Shown here: positions 20,245-28,832 of the stretch, in pieces
Numbering within the stretch: the first letter of the stretch is position 1
Layout: every line of letters begins with the position of its first letter
Source: Pedosphaera parvula Ellin514
GTDB lineage: Bacteria; Verrucomicrobiota; Verrucomicrobiia; Limisphaerales; Pedosphaeraceae
DNA length: 53,453 nucleotides
Direction of reading: 5' to 3'
Assembly (NCBI RefSeq): GCF_000172555.1
Contig: NZ_ABOX02000052.1
Span: 1-53,453 of the forward strand
Translations under genes and position numbers: made by a program
Notes under the pieces: model-generated
Seen by the model: the letters and a program-made list of their open reading frames with translations, nothing else
Database searches by the model: none
What the model was told of the DNA's origin: nothing

Positions 20245-21393
20245 ATGCCCTCCGCGCATACTGAACGCATCCTGGTTAGAGGCGTCAACTGGCTTGGTGA
20301 TGCTGTCATGACCACTCCTGCCCTGCAGCGCCTCCGTGAATCCCGGCCACACGCACATATCACGCTGCTCACTCATGCCAAACTGAAAGATCTCTATCAA
20401 AATCATCCCTCAATTAACGAAATTCGCACGTTTGGTTCGAAGGCCGGTCCGCTGAAGATTGGCTGGCGTTTGCGAAGGCAAAATTATGATCTCGGGCTCA
20501 TTTTCCCAAATTCACCGCGTTCAGCCTTGGAACTGTGGTTTGGAGGCGTCAAAAAAAGGGTCGGTTACGCCCGCCCTTGGCGTGACTGGCTTCTCACTCA
20601 ACCAGTGCAATCGCGCCCGGATGAACTGGCCATGCATAAACGCTCGGAAATTGAGGTGCAAGAGTTGATCAGGACGAATAATTCCAGCCCCACAAGCTAC
20701 CCTCGGACAGCACACCATATTTATCAATATCTTCACCTCACAACCGCCATCGGTGCCCAACCAGAGCCTGTAGCTCCAAAGATTGTCGTTCCCACTGAGA
20801 ATGTCGCAAAACTGACCGCCAAATTTAACCTTTCTTCCAAACCAGGGGAACCGGCGCTTTGGTTCGGGTTGAATGCCGGCGCGGAATATGGACCAGCCAA
20901 ACGCTGGCCGGAAGAGCGATTCACCGAAGCCGCAATTGAAATCCAACGTCGCACCAGATGTCGGTGGCTGATCTTCGGTGTGCACGCAGACCTTGAACTC
21001 TCCCTTCGCATCACCACCAATATTTATCGCGCAAATGAGAAGCTGTTTGGAGTTGAGGAAACCGGGAAATTTCCCCATGTCTTTAACCTGGCTGGAAAGA
21101 CCTCACTGGGAGAACTGTGCGCCGCCCTGAAACTTTGCCGTGTCCTGCTCACCAACGATTCCGGCCCCATGCATGTAGCGGCGGCACTTGGCACCCGCGT
21201 CATAGTTCCTTTTGGCAGCACTTCGCCGGAACTCACCGGCCCTGGACTTCCTGGCGATTTCTCACACCAAATCCTTCGGGTTCAAGCCCCCTGCTCCCCC
21301 TGTTTCCTGCGCCAATGCCCCATCGACTTTCGTTGCATGACTTCGATCCCGGTTGCGAGCACGGTCGAAGCTGTTTTACGTGCTGCCCGTTAG
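20245..21393 (+). CDS. waaF: ADP-heptose:LPS heptosyltransferase II-like (GT9)
   Basis: A 382-residue glycosyltransferase family 9 protein. WaaF-type enzymes add the second L-glycero-D-manno-heptose to the LPS inner core in the cytoplasm. The N-terminus ILVRGVNWLGDAVMTTPALQ is the family signature, followed by the first Rossmann half with LIFPNSPRSALELWFGG and the second half with LNAGAEYGPAKRWPEERFTE, then LLTNDSGPMHVAAALGTRVI and VPFGSTSPELTGPG, the nucleotide-sugar binding region. The C-terminal CSPCFLRQCPIDFRCM stretch is the cysteine-bearing segment typical of WaaF. It follows the LpxL-type gene by 16 bases. Gene symbol is by similarity and could be a close GT9 paralogue. Confidence 0.85.
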   Translation: MPSAHTERILVRGVNWLGDAVMTTPALQRLRESRPHAHITLLTHAKLKDLYQNHPSINEIRTFGSKAGPLKIGWRLRRQNYDLGLIFPNSPRSALELWFGGVKKRVGYARPWRDWLLTQPVQSRPDELAMHKRSEIEVQELIRTNNSSPTSYPRTAHHIYQYLHLTTAIGAQPEPVAPKIVVPTENVAKLTAKFNLSSKPGEPALWFGLNAGAEYGPAKRWPEERFTEAAIEIQRRTRCRWLIFGVHADLELSLRITTNIYRANEKLFGVEETGKFPHVFNLAGKTSLGELCAALKLCRVLLTNDSGPMHVAAALGTRVIVPFGSTSPELTGPGLPGDFSHQILRVQAPCSPCFLRQCPIDFRCMTSIPVASTVEAVLRAAR

Positions 21394-21429
21394 CTTGCCT
21401 TTCTTCGCTGGCTGCTGAATACTCCCTCT

Positions 21430-22350
21430 GTGCAAATCACGGTTACACAATTAACCGATCAATTGGTCGCTTCCTATGCCCGGCATGGTGGCATCAATCA
21501 TCTGGATGGCAAGAACCTGCCATCCAAGCGGGCCGTTTGCTCCATTACTGTCGATCTGCTGCGCCTTTTGTTCCCGGGTTTTTTCGATGAAAAGCCGATC
21601 CATTCCTCCGAAATCAAGGTGGAGACCGCCCTGCTGATGGATACTGTTTTGGAACATTTGGAGGATGAGATTTATAAAAGCCTCGAATATCGCCCGCCTG
21701 AAAACCTGCACAAGAAGGACTTGCGGCCTACCGCGCATGCGTTGACCATGGAGTTTTTAGGCAAACTTCCGCACATACGCGAGTTGTTGCAAACCGATAC
21801 CGAAGCCGCCTACAACGGCGACCCCGCTGCTCTTAGCCGGGAAGAAATCATTGTCGCCTACCCTTTTGTCGAAAGCATCGCCGTCCAACGATTGGCACAT
21901 GAGCTCTACAAAAAGGATGTCGCTCTGATTCCTCGCATCATGACGGAGTGGGCACACGGGCGCACCGGAATCGACTTGCACCCCGGAGCCAAAATCGGCT
22001 CACACTTCTTTGTCGACCACGGAACTGGTGCGGTCGTCGGCGAAACTGCTGAAATTGGTGATCACGTAAAAATGTATCAAGGTGTTGGCCTGGTTGCGCG
22101 TTCCCTTGCTGGTGGTCAGCAATTACACGGACTGAAACGCCATCCCACCATCGAAGACCGCGTCACCATTTATGCCAATGCCACCATTGTCGGCGGCGAA
22201 ACGGTAATCGGCGCCGGCAGCACCATCGGCGCCAACGTTTTCCTCATGCAGAGCGTTTCTCCCAACTCACTCGTGCTCCAGGAAGAGGTCAACGTGAAAG
22301 TGATAAAAAAAGCCGATCGTGAAAAGAAAACGATCGATTTTCAGATTTAA
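21430..22350 (+). CDS. Serine O-acetyltransferase (EpsC/CysE type)
   Basis: Starts at GTG 21430 and gives 306 residues. The enzyme acetylates L-serine with acetyl-CoA to form O-acetylserine for cysteine synthesis. The N-terminal half is a helical domain typical of EpsC-type acetyltransferases (SITVDLLRLLFPGFFDE, TDTEAAYNGDPAALSREEII). The C-terminal half is a left-handed parallel beta helix of hexapeptide repeats: GIDLHPGAKIGSHFFVDHG, GAVVGETAEIGDHVKMYQGV and TIEDRVTIYANATIVGGE, with the catalytic His in FVDHG. It ends in the usual flexible tail (KVIKKADREKKTIDFQI). It follows the heptosyltransferase after 36 bases and may be co-transcribed. A 14-base inverted repeat overlaps its stop codon. 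Confidence 0.88.
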   Translation: MQITVTQLTDQLVASYARHGGINHLDGKNLPSKRAVCSITVDLLRLLFPGFFDEKPIHSSEIKVETALLMDTVLEHLEDEIYKSLEYRPPENLHKKDLRPTAHALTMEFLGKLPHIRELLQTDTEAAYNGDPAALSREEIIVAYPFVESIAVQRLAHELYKKDVALIPRIMTEWAHGRTGIDLHPGAKIGSHFFVDHGTGAVVGETAEIGDHVKMYQGVGLVARSLAGGQQLHGLKRHPTIEDRVTIYANATIVGGETVIGAGSTIGANVFLMQSVSPNSLVLQEEVNVKVIKKADREKKTIDFQI

Positions 22351-22368
22351 TCCAAAAATCGATCGTTT
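22328..22368. terminator. Perfect 14-base inverted repeat overlapping the acetyltransferase stop
   Basis: AAACGATCGATTTT (22328-22341) and AAAATCGATCGTTT (22355-22368) form a perfect 14-base stem with a 13-base loop that contains the TAA stop (22348-22350). It lies between the convergent acetyltransferase and PfkB genes and is bidirectional. The stem is AT-rich with a T-rich 3' arm and a short GTTTGTT tail, so it is a plausible terminator or mRNA 3' stabiliser. Confidence 0.65.
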
Positions 22369-22386
22369 GTTAGCAATCGGACGCTT

Positions 22387-23286
22387 TTAAAACCTGGTCA
22401 GCCTTTCCAATTCCTTCACGCGCGCTTCAATCGCAGGCCGTGTAATTTTCGTGGTAAAGTTCAGCCCGAATCCTTCGCAACAGAACGAAGCCACCACACT
22501 GCCGTAAATCATTGCCCTGCGAATATTGTTATCAACCGAACCTTTCGCCGTGGAAAGATAGCCCATCATCCCGCCCACGAACGAATCACCAGCGCCTGTT
22601 GGGTCCACGACGCGATGCAGCGGATAAGCCGGTGACACAAACAAGCCGGCTTTCGTTGAAAGGATCGCCCCATGCTCGCCTTTCTTGATGATCACATATT
22701 TCGGCCCCAGTTTGTGTATCTTCTTCAACGCCGCCATAATGTTATCTTCCTGCGTAAGTTGGCGCGCTTCACTGTCATTCAGCACAAACCCATCCACCCG
22801 CTTCAGCAGTTTCAACAAGTCTGGCAATGCAATGTTCAGCCACAAATCCATCGTATCAGCCACCACGAACTTGGGCTTCTTCATCTGCGTCAAAACATGG
22901 TGTTGCAACGAAGGCGCGATATTTGCCAGCAGGACAAAGTCTGATTTTTGATACGCGACCGGCAACCTCGGGTTGAACGTCTCGAACACACCCAGTTCAG
23001 TCTCGAGCGTGCGACGATTGTTCATGTTCACTTCGTACTCGCCCGACCAATGGAAAGTCTTTCCGGGAAGAATCTGCAACCCTTCCAGGTGGATCTTATG
23101 CTTCTTGTAAAGCTGGATATACTTCTTCGGAAAATCTTCTCCCACAACCCCTACGAGCTTCGTGGGCGCAAAAAAACTCGCCGCCACCGCCGCATGACTC
23201 GCCGAGCCACCCAACAGCCGCGGATTTTCCGCCTTCGGAGTCTTGATGGAATCCAGGGCCGTCGAACCAACAATCAGAACGCTCAT
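22387..23286 (-). CDS. PfkB family sugar kinase (ribokinase-like)
   Basis: A 299-residue ribokinase-fold kinase. Seen: N-terminal MSVLIVGSTALDSIKTP, the glycine-rich LLGGSASHAAVAAS box that contacts the sugar, VGVVGEDFPKKYI, FVLNDSEARQLT, and the C-terminal PfkB signature VVDPTGAGDSFVGGMMGYL, in which the Asp of GAGD is the catalytic base. The family phosphorylates sugars, nucleosides or related compounds with ATP. The substrate cannot be read from sequence; the closest look is to adenosine/ribokinase-like proteins common in PVC genomes. It is single on the minus strand between convergent and divergent neighbours. Confidence 0.9.
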   Translation of the reverse strand: MSVLIVGSTALDSIKTPKAENPRLLGGSASHAAVAASFFAPTKLVGVVGEDFPKKYIQLYKKHKIHLEGLQILPGKTFHWSGEYEVNMNNRRTLETELGVFETFNPRLPVAYQKSDFVLLANIAPSLQHHVLTQMKKPKFVVADTMDLWLNIALPDLLKLLKRVDGFVLNDSEARQLTQEDNIMAALKKIHKLGPKYVIIKKGEHGAILSTKAGLFVSPAYPLHRVVDPTGAGDSFVGGMMGYLSTAKGSVDNNIRRAMIYGSVVASFCCEGFGLNFTTKITRPAIEARVKELERLTRF

Positions 23287-23702
23287 AGAAATTTTAAATT
23301 GGGCAATATTAGATTCTTAATTAAGCCTTAAGGCTACGGAATTATGTAACTCCTGACAAGTTCCCGTTCTCTCATCTTTTATACCGAATGCCGAAAGAAA
23401 TTTCTGAATGGCAGGAGAGATTTTGGTTTGAAGCAAGGCCGACAACGCCGCCTCAAATCAAAAGAACCCTGTTCCCAATGACTAATGAATTTTCCTCGTC
23501 CTTCAGGTCCATGACTTTTCAATCTCCACTTTCATCAAGCTTATTGCCTGCTTTCATTCCGGTTCTTTCTCCCATTTCGGAAATTAATTTTGGCATTCGG
23601 TATATTATCATCAAACGCTTATCATACGTTGAAATCTTTACTTGAGCTAAGCCTTATTTCCAGCAAACTTGCTTTGATCCCGCACTCCCAACCAAAACCT
23701 TT
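23287..23702. other. Gene-free spacer between divergent genes, with a 12-base palindrome
   Basis: This 416-base stretch separates the PfkB gene from the secreted esterase and must hold their promoters. AGCCTTAAGGCT (23324-23335) is a perfect palindrome close to the PfkB start. A short open frame at 23388-23645 (85 codons) has no ribosome-binding site or recognisable product and is not called. The remainder is AT-rich without clear structure. Confidence 0.4.
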
Positions 23703-24566
23703 ATGAGAAAATTAACAGCTCTTTTTCTTTTACTCACTTGCCTCAGCCTTCACGCTGAGGAAGAAATCATCCGCCTCTACAAAGGACCCGCTCCCGGCTC
23801 CGAAGAATGGAAACACACCGAACAGGTAAGCCTGACCAACCTCTGGCAAGCCCGCGTCGTTTTCAACGTGGTCAATCCCACTCTCACCGTCTTCCGCCCC
23901 GACTCCGGCACGACCAATGGCACCGGCATCGTGATCTGCCCCGGCGGCGGATTCTTCGGACTGGGGATTGACAGTGAAGGTTTCGATGTCGCTCGCTGGT
24001 TGACCAAAAAAGGTTTCACCTGTTTTGTTCTAAAATATCGCCTCGTCCATTGCAAAACTGATGACCCCACCCGCGAAATGCTCAGCCAGGGCAATCTCGA
24101 TACCGTCGTCGCCCCCACCGTCAAGCTCGCGCTGGAAGACGGAAAAACCGCCATCGGCTACCTCCGCACGCATGCCAAAGATTACGGCCTCAAACCTGAC
24201 CACATCGGCATCATCGGTTTCTCCGCTGGCGGCACCGTGGCCACCTCCGTCGCCTATAACTACACCGCCGAAACTCGCCCCAATTTCGTCGCCCCCATCT
24301 ACCCCGCCTACAGCTGGGCCATCAAGGATCACGGCGTGCCCGCCGACGCTCCCCCCATGTTCATCCTGGGTGCCACCGACGACCCCTTCAACCTCGCCCC
24401 GCAAAGCGTCACCCTTTACCAGGACTGGACCTCCGCAAAAAAATCCGCCGAACTCCACCTCTACTCCATGGGCGGCCACGGTTTCGGCATGAGAAAACAA
24501 AACCTCCCCTCCGACGAATGGATCCGCCTTTTTGCCGACTGGCTCAAAATCCAGGACGGCAAATAG
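23703..24566 (+). CDS. Secreted alpha/beta hydrolase, acetyl-xylan-esterase-like
   Basis: A 287-residue exported protein with signal peptide MRKLTALFLLLTCLSLHAEE. The mature protein starts with IIRLYKGPAPGSE, as in esterases of the BD-FAE / acetyl-xylan type that remove acetyl or other ester groups from plant polysaccharides. The oxyanion-hole motif GIVICPGGGFFGL, nucleophile elbow GFSAGG (S174), acid DDP (D226/D227) and histidine GGHGFGM (H259) complete the catalytic triad. The last two thirds use C-ending codons much more heavily than neighbouring genes. This may be expression-related codon bias or a more recent acquisition. It has no gene close by in the same direction to form an operon. 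Substrate is inferred from family only. Confidence 0.86.
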   Translation: MRKLTALFLLLTCLSLHAEEEIIRLYKGPAPGSEEWKHTEQVSLTNLWQARVVFNVVNPTLTVFRPDSGTTNGTGIVICPGGGFFGLGIDSEGFDVARWLTKKGFTCFVLKYRLVHCKTDDPTREMLSQGNLDTVVAPTVKLALEDGKTAIGYLRTHAKDYGLKPDHIGIIGFSAGGTVATSVAYNYTAETRPNFVAPIYPAYSWAIKDHGVPADAPPMFILGATDDPFNLAPQSVTLYQDWTSAKKSAELHLYSMGGHGFGMRKQNLPSDEWIRLFADWLKIQDGK

Positions 24567-24626
24567 CTCGTCAGCCAAAACACTCGCCAGCCCCAATAGA
24601 AAGGGCTGAACGCCCGACCTAAACCA

Positions 24627-24665
24627 GCCCCGGGCAAACGCGCAAAGCGCGTGCCGCCCTGGGTA
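24627..24665. repeat. GC-rich palindromic intergenic element
   Basis: Within the 305-base gap after the esterase, CCCCGGGC pairs with GCCCTGGG (7 of 8 bases) and, inside it, ACGCGC (24639-24644) pairs with GCGCGT (24648-24653) around AAA. The nested structure and its high GC in a lower-GC spacer suggest a REP-like dispersed element or a strong 3' hairpin. Only one copy is seen in the window, so repetition is inferred. Confidence 0.4.
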
Positions 24666-24871
24666 TCTGCCCTAACACACCCACACTTTGCCGAAGGCGC
24701 GAGCCCAAGCGAGCATCACACGCGTGCAATTTTGTTCGTGGAGGATTGCATCCGGTGTAATTCGGAAACAAGGGTTGAAGACAAAGTATTTACACAAACG
24801 CCTTCGCTCACTTAACTTCCGAGTATGACGAGGCAATTACGCATTCAATACCCGGGAGTTTTTAAGGCACC

Positions 24872-25447
24872 ATGACGGTAATCACTGCAGGCGACAAGAC
24901 CAGGTTCGCAATTGAGTCCGGAATATCAAAGGCATACGAGTCTTTAGGCTCTCGCGCATTAGGCTATTTTGTGATTTATATTCGTGAACACTGTTACGGT
25001 GTCTATGCCCCAGACGCCACGCTGCTGGCCTGCTCCTATGGCACAGTGAAGGAGCTAATCGCTCGGCGAGGTAAACACACTACCCCCTTCGCGACTGAAC
25101 CTGATGCCGGCGCGATTGCCGATGCGTTTCGCGATTCCAGATATGCGCCCGACAAGATAGACGAACCGTTCTTTGGAATCTCAAATTTCAGCGACATCGT
25201 TTCCGATAGCAATATGCAATGGGCTCCAGACGGTGACGAAGCCTTCGATGACGGGAGTTATGTTCTGCAATTCGATGTGGGAGACCGCGTTCGTCTCATC
25301 GCCTTTAGGAGCATCGAAGAAGGGTATCACCACGACCCGCGCACGCTTGAAGACATCTGGCTTGGGGCCGACGAGTTTTATAGCATCCTTCAGCAATGGC
25401 TGGAGAACTTCACAAGCGCCTGGACTGCCGCACCAAAAATCCCTTAA
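24872..25447 (+). CDS. Immunity protein 42 (Imm42)-like, orphan
   Basis: A 191-residue cytoplasmic protein that resembles the Imm42 group of polymorphic-toxin immunity proteins (from memory of family members: opening with FAIESGISKAYESLGSRALG, then DATLLACSYGTVKELIARRG, the acidic WAPDGDEAFDDGSYVLQFDV and a C-terminal WL-ADEFYSILQQW segment). Such proteins bind and block a secreted toxin's C-terminal domain. No toxin gene or Rhs/WHH-type protein is visible next to it, so it may be an orphan that defends against neighbours' toxins. Acidic overall, no signal peptide or membrane segment. The start is ATG 24872 with a weak AAGG upstream. The family name is held at moderate confidence. Confidence 0.6.
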   Translation: MTVITAGDKTRFAIESGISKAYESLGSRALGYFVIYIREHCYGVYAPDATLLACSYGTVKELIARRGKHTTPFATEPDAGAIADAFRDSRYAPDKIDEPFFGISNFSDIVSDSNMQWAPDGDEAFDDGSYVLQFDVGDRVRLIAFRSIEEGYHHDPRTLEDIWLGADEFYSILQQWLENFTSAWTAAPKIP

Positions 25448-25558
25448 GCTGATGATGGTGCAGAACGGGTTTGAGAGCGCCCTAAAAGCAGGAAATGGTG
25501 TCACGCGGTCGCCTACGTCGGCTTCCAGTTTTGTCCTCAGTCAGTTAAGTGCAACATC

Positions 25559-26053
25559 TCAAGCCGCAGACTCTCGAAGCAGGTTCTCAATTTTTGAGTC
25601 GAGATCCCGAGCGACAGCAAGTGCGTCCGCGTTTCCGTAGGGAGCCAGAAGACTGGCCATCCTGTCATACGTCAAATGCACGCCATCCGGCCGTTCATCC
25701 ACAAGAATTGTTACCGGCGCGTAGGATCCGGCGTCGGGAACATGCTTCGCCATTTCTTTCATGATGAGCGGATTGCCGATCACAAGGCGCACGATTTTCG
25801 GTCTGTCGAGCCCGGTCTCCTTGCGCAAAATTGCCCCGAGATCGAATTCCGTAAATAGCATCAGCCCCGTCCTGCCCAAGCCGCGCTGAACCGCACTTTG
25901 CAATTCAGCGAACGTCCGTGCCGTCTTGGTCACGTTTGCGAACTCGACCATATCTGGATGCCCGACCGAAGCCTTGAGCGCTGCCACAACCGCCTCGAAC
26001 GGCTTGGAAGATGTCACGCTGAACCGTTCAATCTCGACCTTTCTAATCGCCAT
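25559..26053 (-). CDS. DUF302 domain protein
   Basis: A 164-residue protein starting at ATG 26053 with AAGGA 8-12 bases upstream. It matches the DUF302 fold: SVTSSKPFEAVVAALKASVG at the start, then LMLFTEFDLGAILRKETG, RLVIGNPLIMKEMAKHVPDAG, APVTILVDERPDGVHLTYDRM and a C-terminal helix LAVARDLDSKIENLLRES. DUF302 proteins are small cytoplasmic or exported proteins of unknown activity, often seen near metal or redox genes; no such neighbour is here. No signal peptide is present. It is convergent with the Imm42-like gene. Confidence 0.85.
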   Translation of the reverse strand: MAIRKVEIERFSVTSSKPFEAVVAALKASVGHPDMVEFANVTKTARTFAELQSAVQRGLGRTGLMLFTEFDLGAILRKETGLDRPKIVRLVIGNPLIMKEMAKHVPDAGSYAPVTILVDERPDGVHLTYDRMASLLAPYGNADALAVARDLDSKIENLLRESAA

Positions 26054-26263
26054 AATTAATCCTTAACTCCACGGAAGCGGGAAAAACAATTGAGGCCGTG
26101 GCCTTCCACTATGAATGGCTTGCACTTATACCATGCCACAATCCACAAACAATTTTCTCACGAACTGATCGCCCAGTAAAGCGAAGCGTTCAACAAATAA
26201 AATCATCGTTCCCAATAATTGAGGTAAACTTCCGGTCAACAACAATAACGACCACCATTTTCA

Positions 26264-28681
26264 CTATGGCGTTTGCACTCTGTAGAAGCGTGATGCAGCG
26301 GGAACAGGAATGGCGAATTTAAATGCTGTGCCTGTAAACACCGTGCTTAACGTCGCAGTACTATTTGTGGTGTATGGTCCACCAGGCTGGCTGGCTTGCA
26401 GGAGCTTAAAGCTGGAAGCAAAACCATTCTTCAAGAGGAAAGGCACCTGTAACTGACCGCCTGCTATAAACGGCATATCCAACTCGATCACCGTTATCGC
26501 GCTCCCTTTGCGAATGGACGAATTCTGCAGGTCAGCCACGAACAGATTGCCGGTCTTATCGATTGCGATCCCAAATGGACCATTGAACAGCGCCGCACTT
26601 CCGGCTCCATCCGCACTCCCGGTGCTGGCGTGGATTCCAGCAAGTGTGGTGACCATCCAGTTCGTGCCCAGCGGGGTAACTTTACGGATGGTATTATTGC
26701 CTTGATCTGTGACATAGAGCGTGTCGTTGGTATCGATGGCGATGCCTGTAGGATAAGCGAATCTTGCATCGCTGTTGGTGCCATCCATAAATCCATATGC
26801 CTGAGGAAAGGCAGCCACAGTGGAGGAAACATAATTCGTCCCGTTGGGCGTCAACTTGCGGACCATATTGTTACCCATATCCACCACGTAAACCACGCCG
26901 CCCTTGCCCACTGCGATTCCGGTCGGCTGGTTGAAAAGTATGTTCGTCCCCACGCCGTCGGCAAAATCGTAACTGTTCAACTTTCCCGCAATCGTGGTGG
27001 TAATCCAGTTCGTACCAACTGGCGCAATCTTACGAATGAGACAATTGTTGTTATCAGCCACAAAAAGATTTCCGGCGGCATCGACCGTAATGCCATCAAC
27101 GATGAAAAAACGGGCATTGGCATTGGTGCCATCCGTGCTGCCAGCTTGAGCAGCGGCAGAGCCCGCAATGGTCGTCACCAGGTAATTCGTAGCCGTCGGT
27201 GTCAGCTTGCGAATGACATGATTTCCCGCATCGGTGACGAAGAGATTGCCACTGGCATCGACGGCGATTCCAGCAGGATAATTAAAGTACGCATTTGTGC
27301 CATTCCCATCACCGTAGTATGCCATTCCCGCTTGTCCGGCGATGGTGGTCACCGCCCAGTTCGTTCCGACCGGAGTAAGTTTGCGGATTGTGTTATTATT
27401 TTGATCCGCCACGAAAACGTTGCCTGCCGCATCCACCGCAATGCCTCTGGGAGAGTTGAAGCGGGCAACCGCATTGGTACCATCAGCACCGCCAACATTT
27501 TGAGCGAAACCAGCAAGTGTGGTCACAACATAGTTCGTCCCCACGGGAGCGATTTTGCGAATCTCACTATTCTGCGTATCTGCCACCAAAAGGTTTCCAG
27601 CCTTGTCGATGGAGATGCCAAGAAGAAACCAAAATCGCGCCGCGTTGTTGGTGCCATCAGTGCTGTTGCTGGCGCGCGTCTGTCCAATCGGCGTGCTCAC
27701 CACATAATTCGTGCCGCTGGGAGTGAGTTTGCGAATCGTATAATTTTCCGAATCGGCAACGAAAACATTGCCGTTGGTGTCCACCGCCACTGCATGGGGA
27801 TAGTTGAAAACGGCATTTGTTCCGGTCCCCTCCGCGCTATCCGCCACCCCGACCTTGCCGGCAATCGTGGTCACCAGCCAGTTCGTGCCCGCCGAGGTGA
27901 TTTTACGAATCGTGCTGTTGAAATAGTCGGCCACGAAGATGCTGCCTGCGGCATCCACCGCCAGCCCGCACGGCTGGTTGAAATGAGCAAAACCGTTGGT
28001 GCCATCGTTGCTCCCGCTGACGGGGCTGCTCCCGGCAATCGTCGTCACCACCCAGTTGGTTCCCACCGGGGTCATCTTGCGAATGCTGTTGTTGGATGAA
28101 TCGCCCACAAAAAGATGCCCGCTGGAGTCAAAAGCCAATCCCTCCGGGTAAAAGAAGAGCGCGTCCGTGTTGGTACCGTCAGAGCTGCCATGATACCCGG
28201 GCACACCCGCAATCGTTGTAACCACCCAATTGGTTCCTAAAGGGGCAATTTTACGAATAGTATAATTGGCCGAATCAGCAACGAAAACATTGCCGCTATT
28301 ATCAACTGCGACTGCCGCCGGATAATAAAATTGTGCGGCGCTGTTGGTTCCGTCGGCGCTGCCGGGATTGCCTGGTAAACCCGCGATGGTGGTGACCACC
28401 CAGTTCGTGCCCACTGCCGCCATTTTCCGAATGACATGATTGCCACTGTCAGCAACGTAGATATTGCCCGCGCTGTCGGAAGCCGTGGCCTCGGGGTTGT
28501 TAAACCGCGCGACACGGTTGGTTCCATCATTCGAGCCAATACTCGCAACACCTGCAATGGTGGTGAAATTATAAGGCGTATAATCCACCTGCGCACGCAG
28601 AGGCAATGCTGCAATAGCCAGCAGGAAAACACCAAGCCCTACGAAAGAACGATTCCCAAAGACACCCAGGTATTTTCTCAT
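26264..28681 (-). CDS. Secreted NHL-repeat beta-propeller protein
   Basis: An 805-residue exported protein (signal peptide about 1-30, LGVFLLAIAALPLRAQ). Twelve consecutive NHL-type repeats of about 57 residues fill most of it; each has the core (I/V/L)FVAD..N..IRK(I/L/M)TP.GTN(W/Y), then VTTIAG, a DGT(N) turn, and (A/G)IAVDA.GN. Twelve repeats would make two six-bladed propellers, which bind ligands or carry a lactonase/peptidase-like activity in other families. The final 80 residues are a separate beta module ending SRFYRVQTP. Close sequence repetition gives high internal DNA similarity. It lies 151 bases downstream of another giant secreted protein on the same strand. Function is unknown, probably cell-surface or extracellular. 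Confidence 0.9.
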   Translation of the reverse strand: MRKYLGVFGNRSFVGLGVFLLAIAALPLRAQVDYTPYNFTTIAGVASIGSNDGTNRVARFNNPEATASDSAGNIYVADSGNHVIRKMAAVGTNWVVTTIAGLPGNPGSADGTNSAAQFYYPAAVAVDNSGNVFVADSANYTIRKIAPLGTNWVVTTIAGVPGYHGSSDGTNTDALFFYPEGLAFDSSGHLFVGDSSNNSIRKMTPVGTNWVVTTIAGSSPVSGSNDGTNGFAHFNQPCGLAVDAAGSIFVADYFNSTIRKITSAGTNWLVTTIAGKVGVADSAEGTGTNAVFNYPHAVAVDTNGNVFVADSENYTIRKLTPSGTNYVVSTPIGQTRASNSTDGTNNAARFWFLLGISIDKAGNLLVADTQNSEIRKIAPVGTNYVVTTLAGFAQNVGGADGTNAVARFNSPRGIAVDAAGNVFVADQNNNTIRKLTPVGTNWAVTTIAGQAGMAYYGDGNGTNAYFNYPAGIAVDASGNLFVTDAGNHVIRKLTPTATNYLVTTIAGSAAAQAGSTDGTNANARFFIVDGITVDAAGNLFVADNNNCLIRKIAPVGTNWITTTIAGKLNSYDFADGVGTNILFNQPTGIAVGKGGVVYVVDMGNNMVRKLTPNGTNYVSSTVAAFPQAYGFMDGTNSDARFAYPTGIAIDTNDTLYVTDQGNNTIRKVTPLGTNWMVTTLAGIHASTGSADGAGSAALFNGPFGIAIDKTGNLFVADLQNSSIRKGSAITVIELDMPFIAGGQLQVPFLLKNGFASSFKLLQASQPGGPYTTNSTATLSTVFTGTAFKFAIPVPAASRFYRVQTP

Positions 28682-28832
28682 ATTTTTGAAAGACGGTTAA
28701 AGCAAATCCGGAGCCAATTCTAGGTTGGCTCAGAGGAAAGAGAATACTCCTTTGGGAGTATAGGCACGAAGCAACTGGCGAATGACCTTCTAAATAAAAT
28801 GGTCGAATCGTAACAGCCAGTGAATGCATCCA

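Noticed and set aside
24030-24596. Frames on both strands overlapping the esterase (24030-24596 minus, 24061-24492 plus)
   Set aside because: Arise from its C-rich third positions; the product of the real frame has a full catalytic triad.
26630-28099. 489-codon open frame on the plus strand inside the NHL gene
   Set aside because: It is antisense to the NHL repeats and its own repeated pattern is a by-product of theirs; no start signal and no domain.
26264-28681. Regular DNA repeats that could be taken for a CRISPR array
   Set aside because: Period is about 171 bases, the repeats are imperfect and they encode NHL units in one continuous frame.
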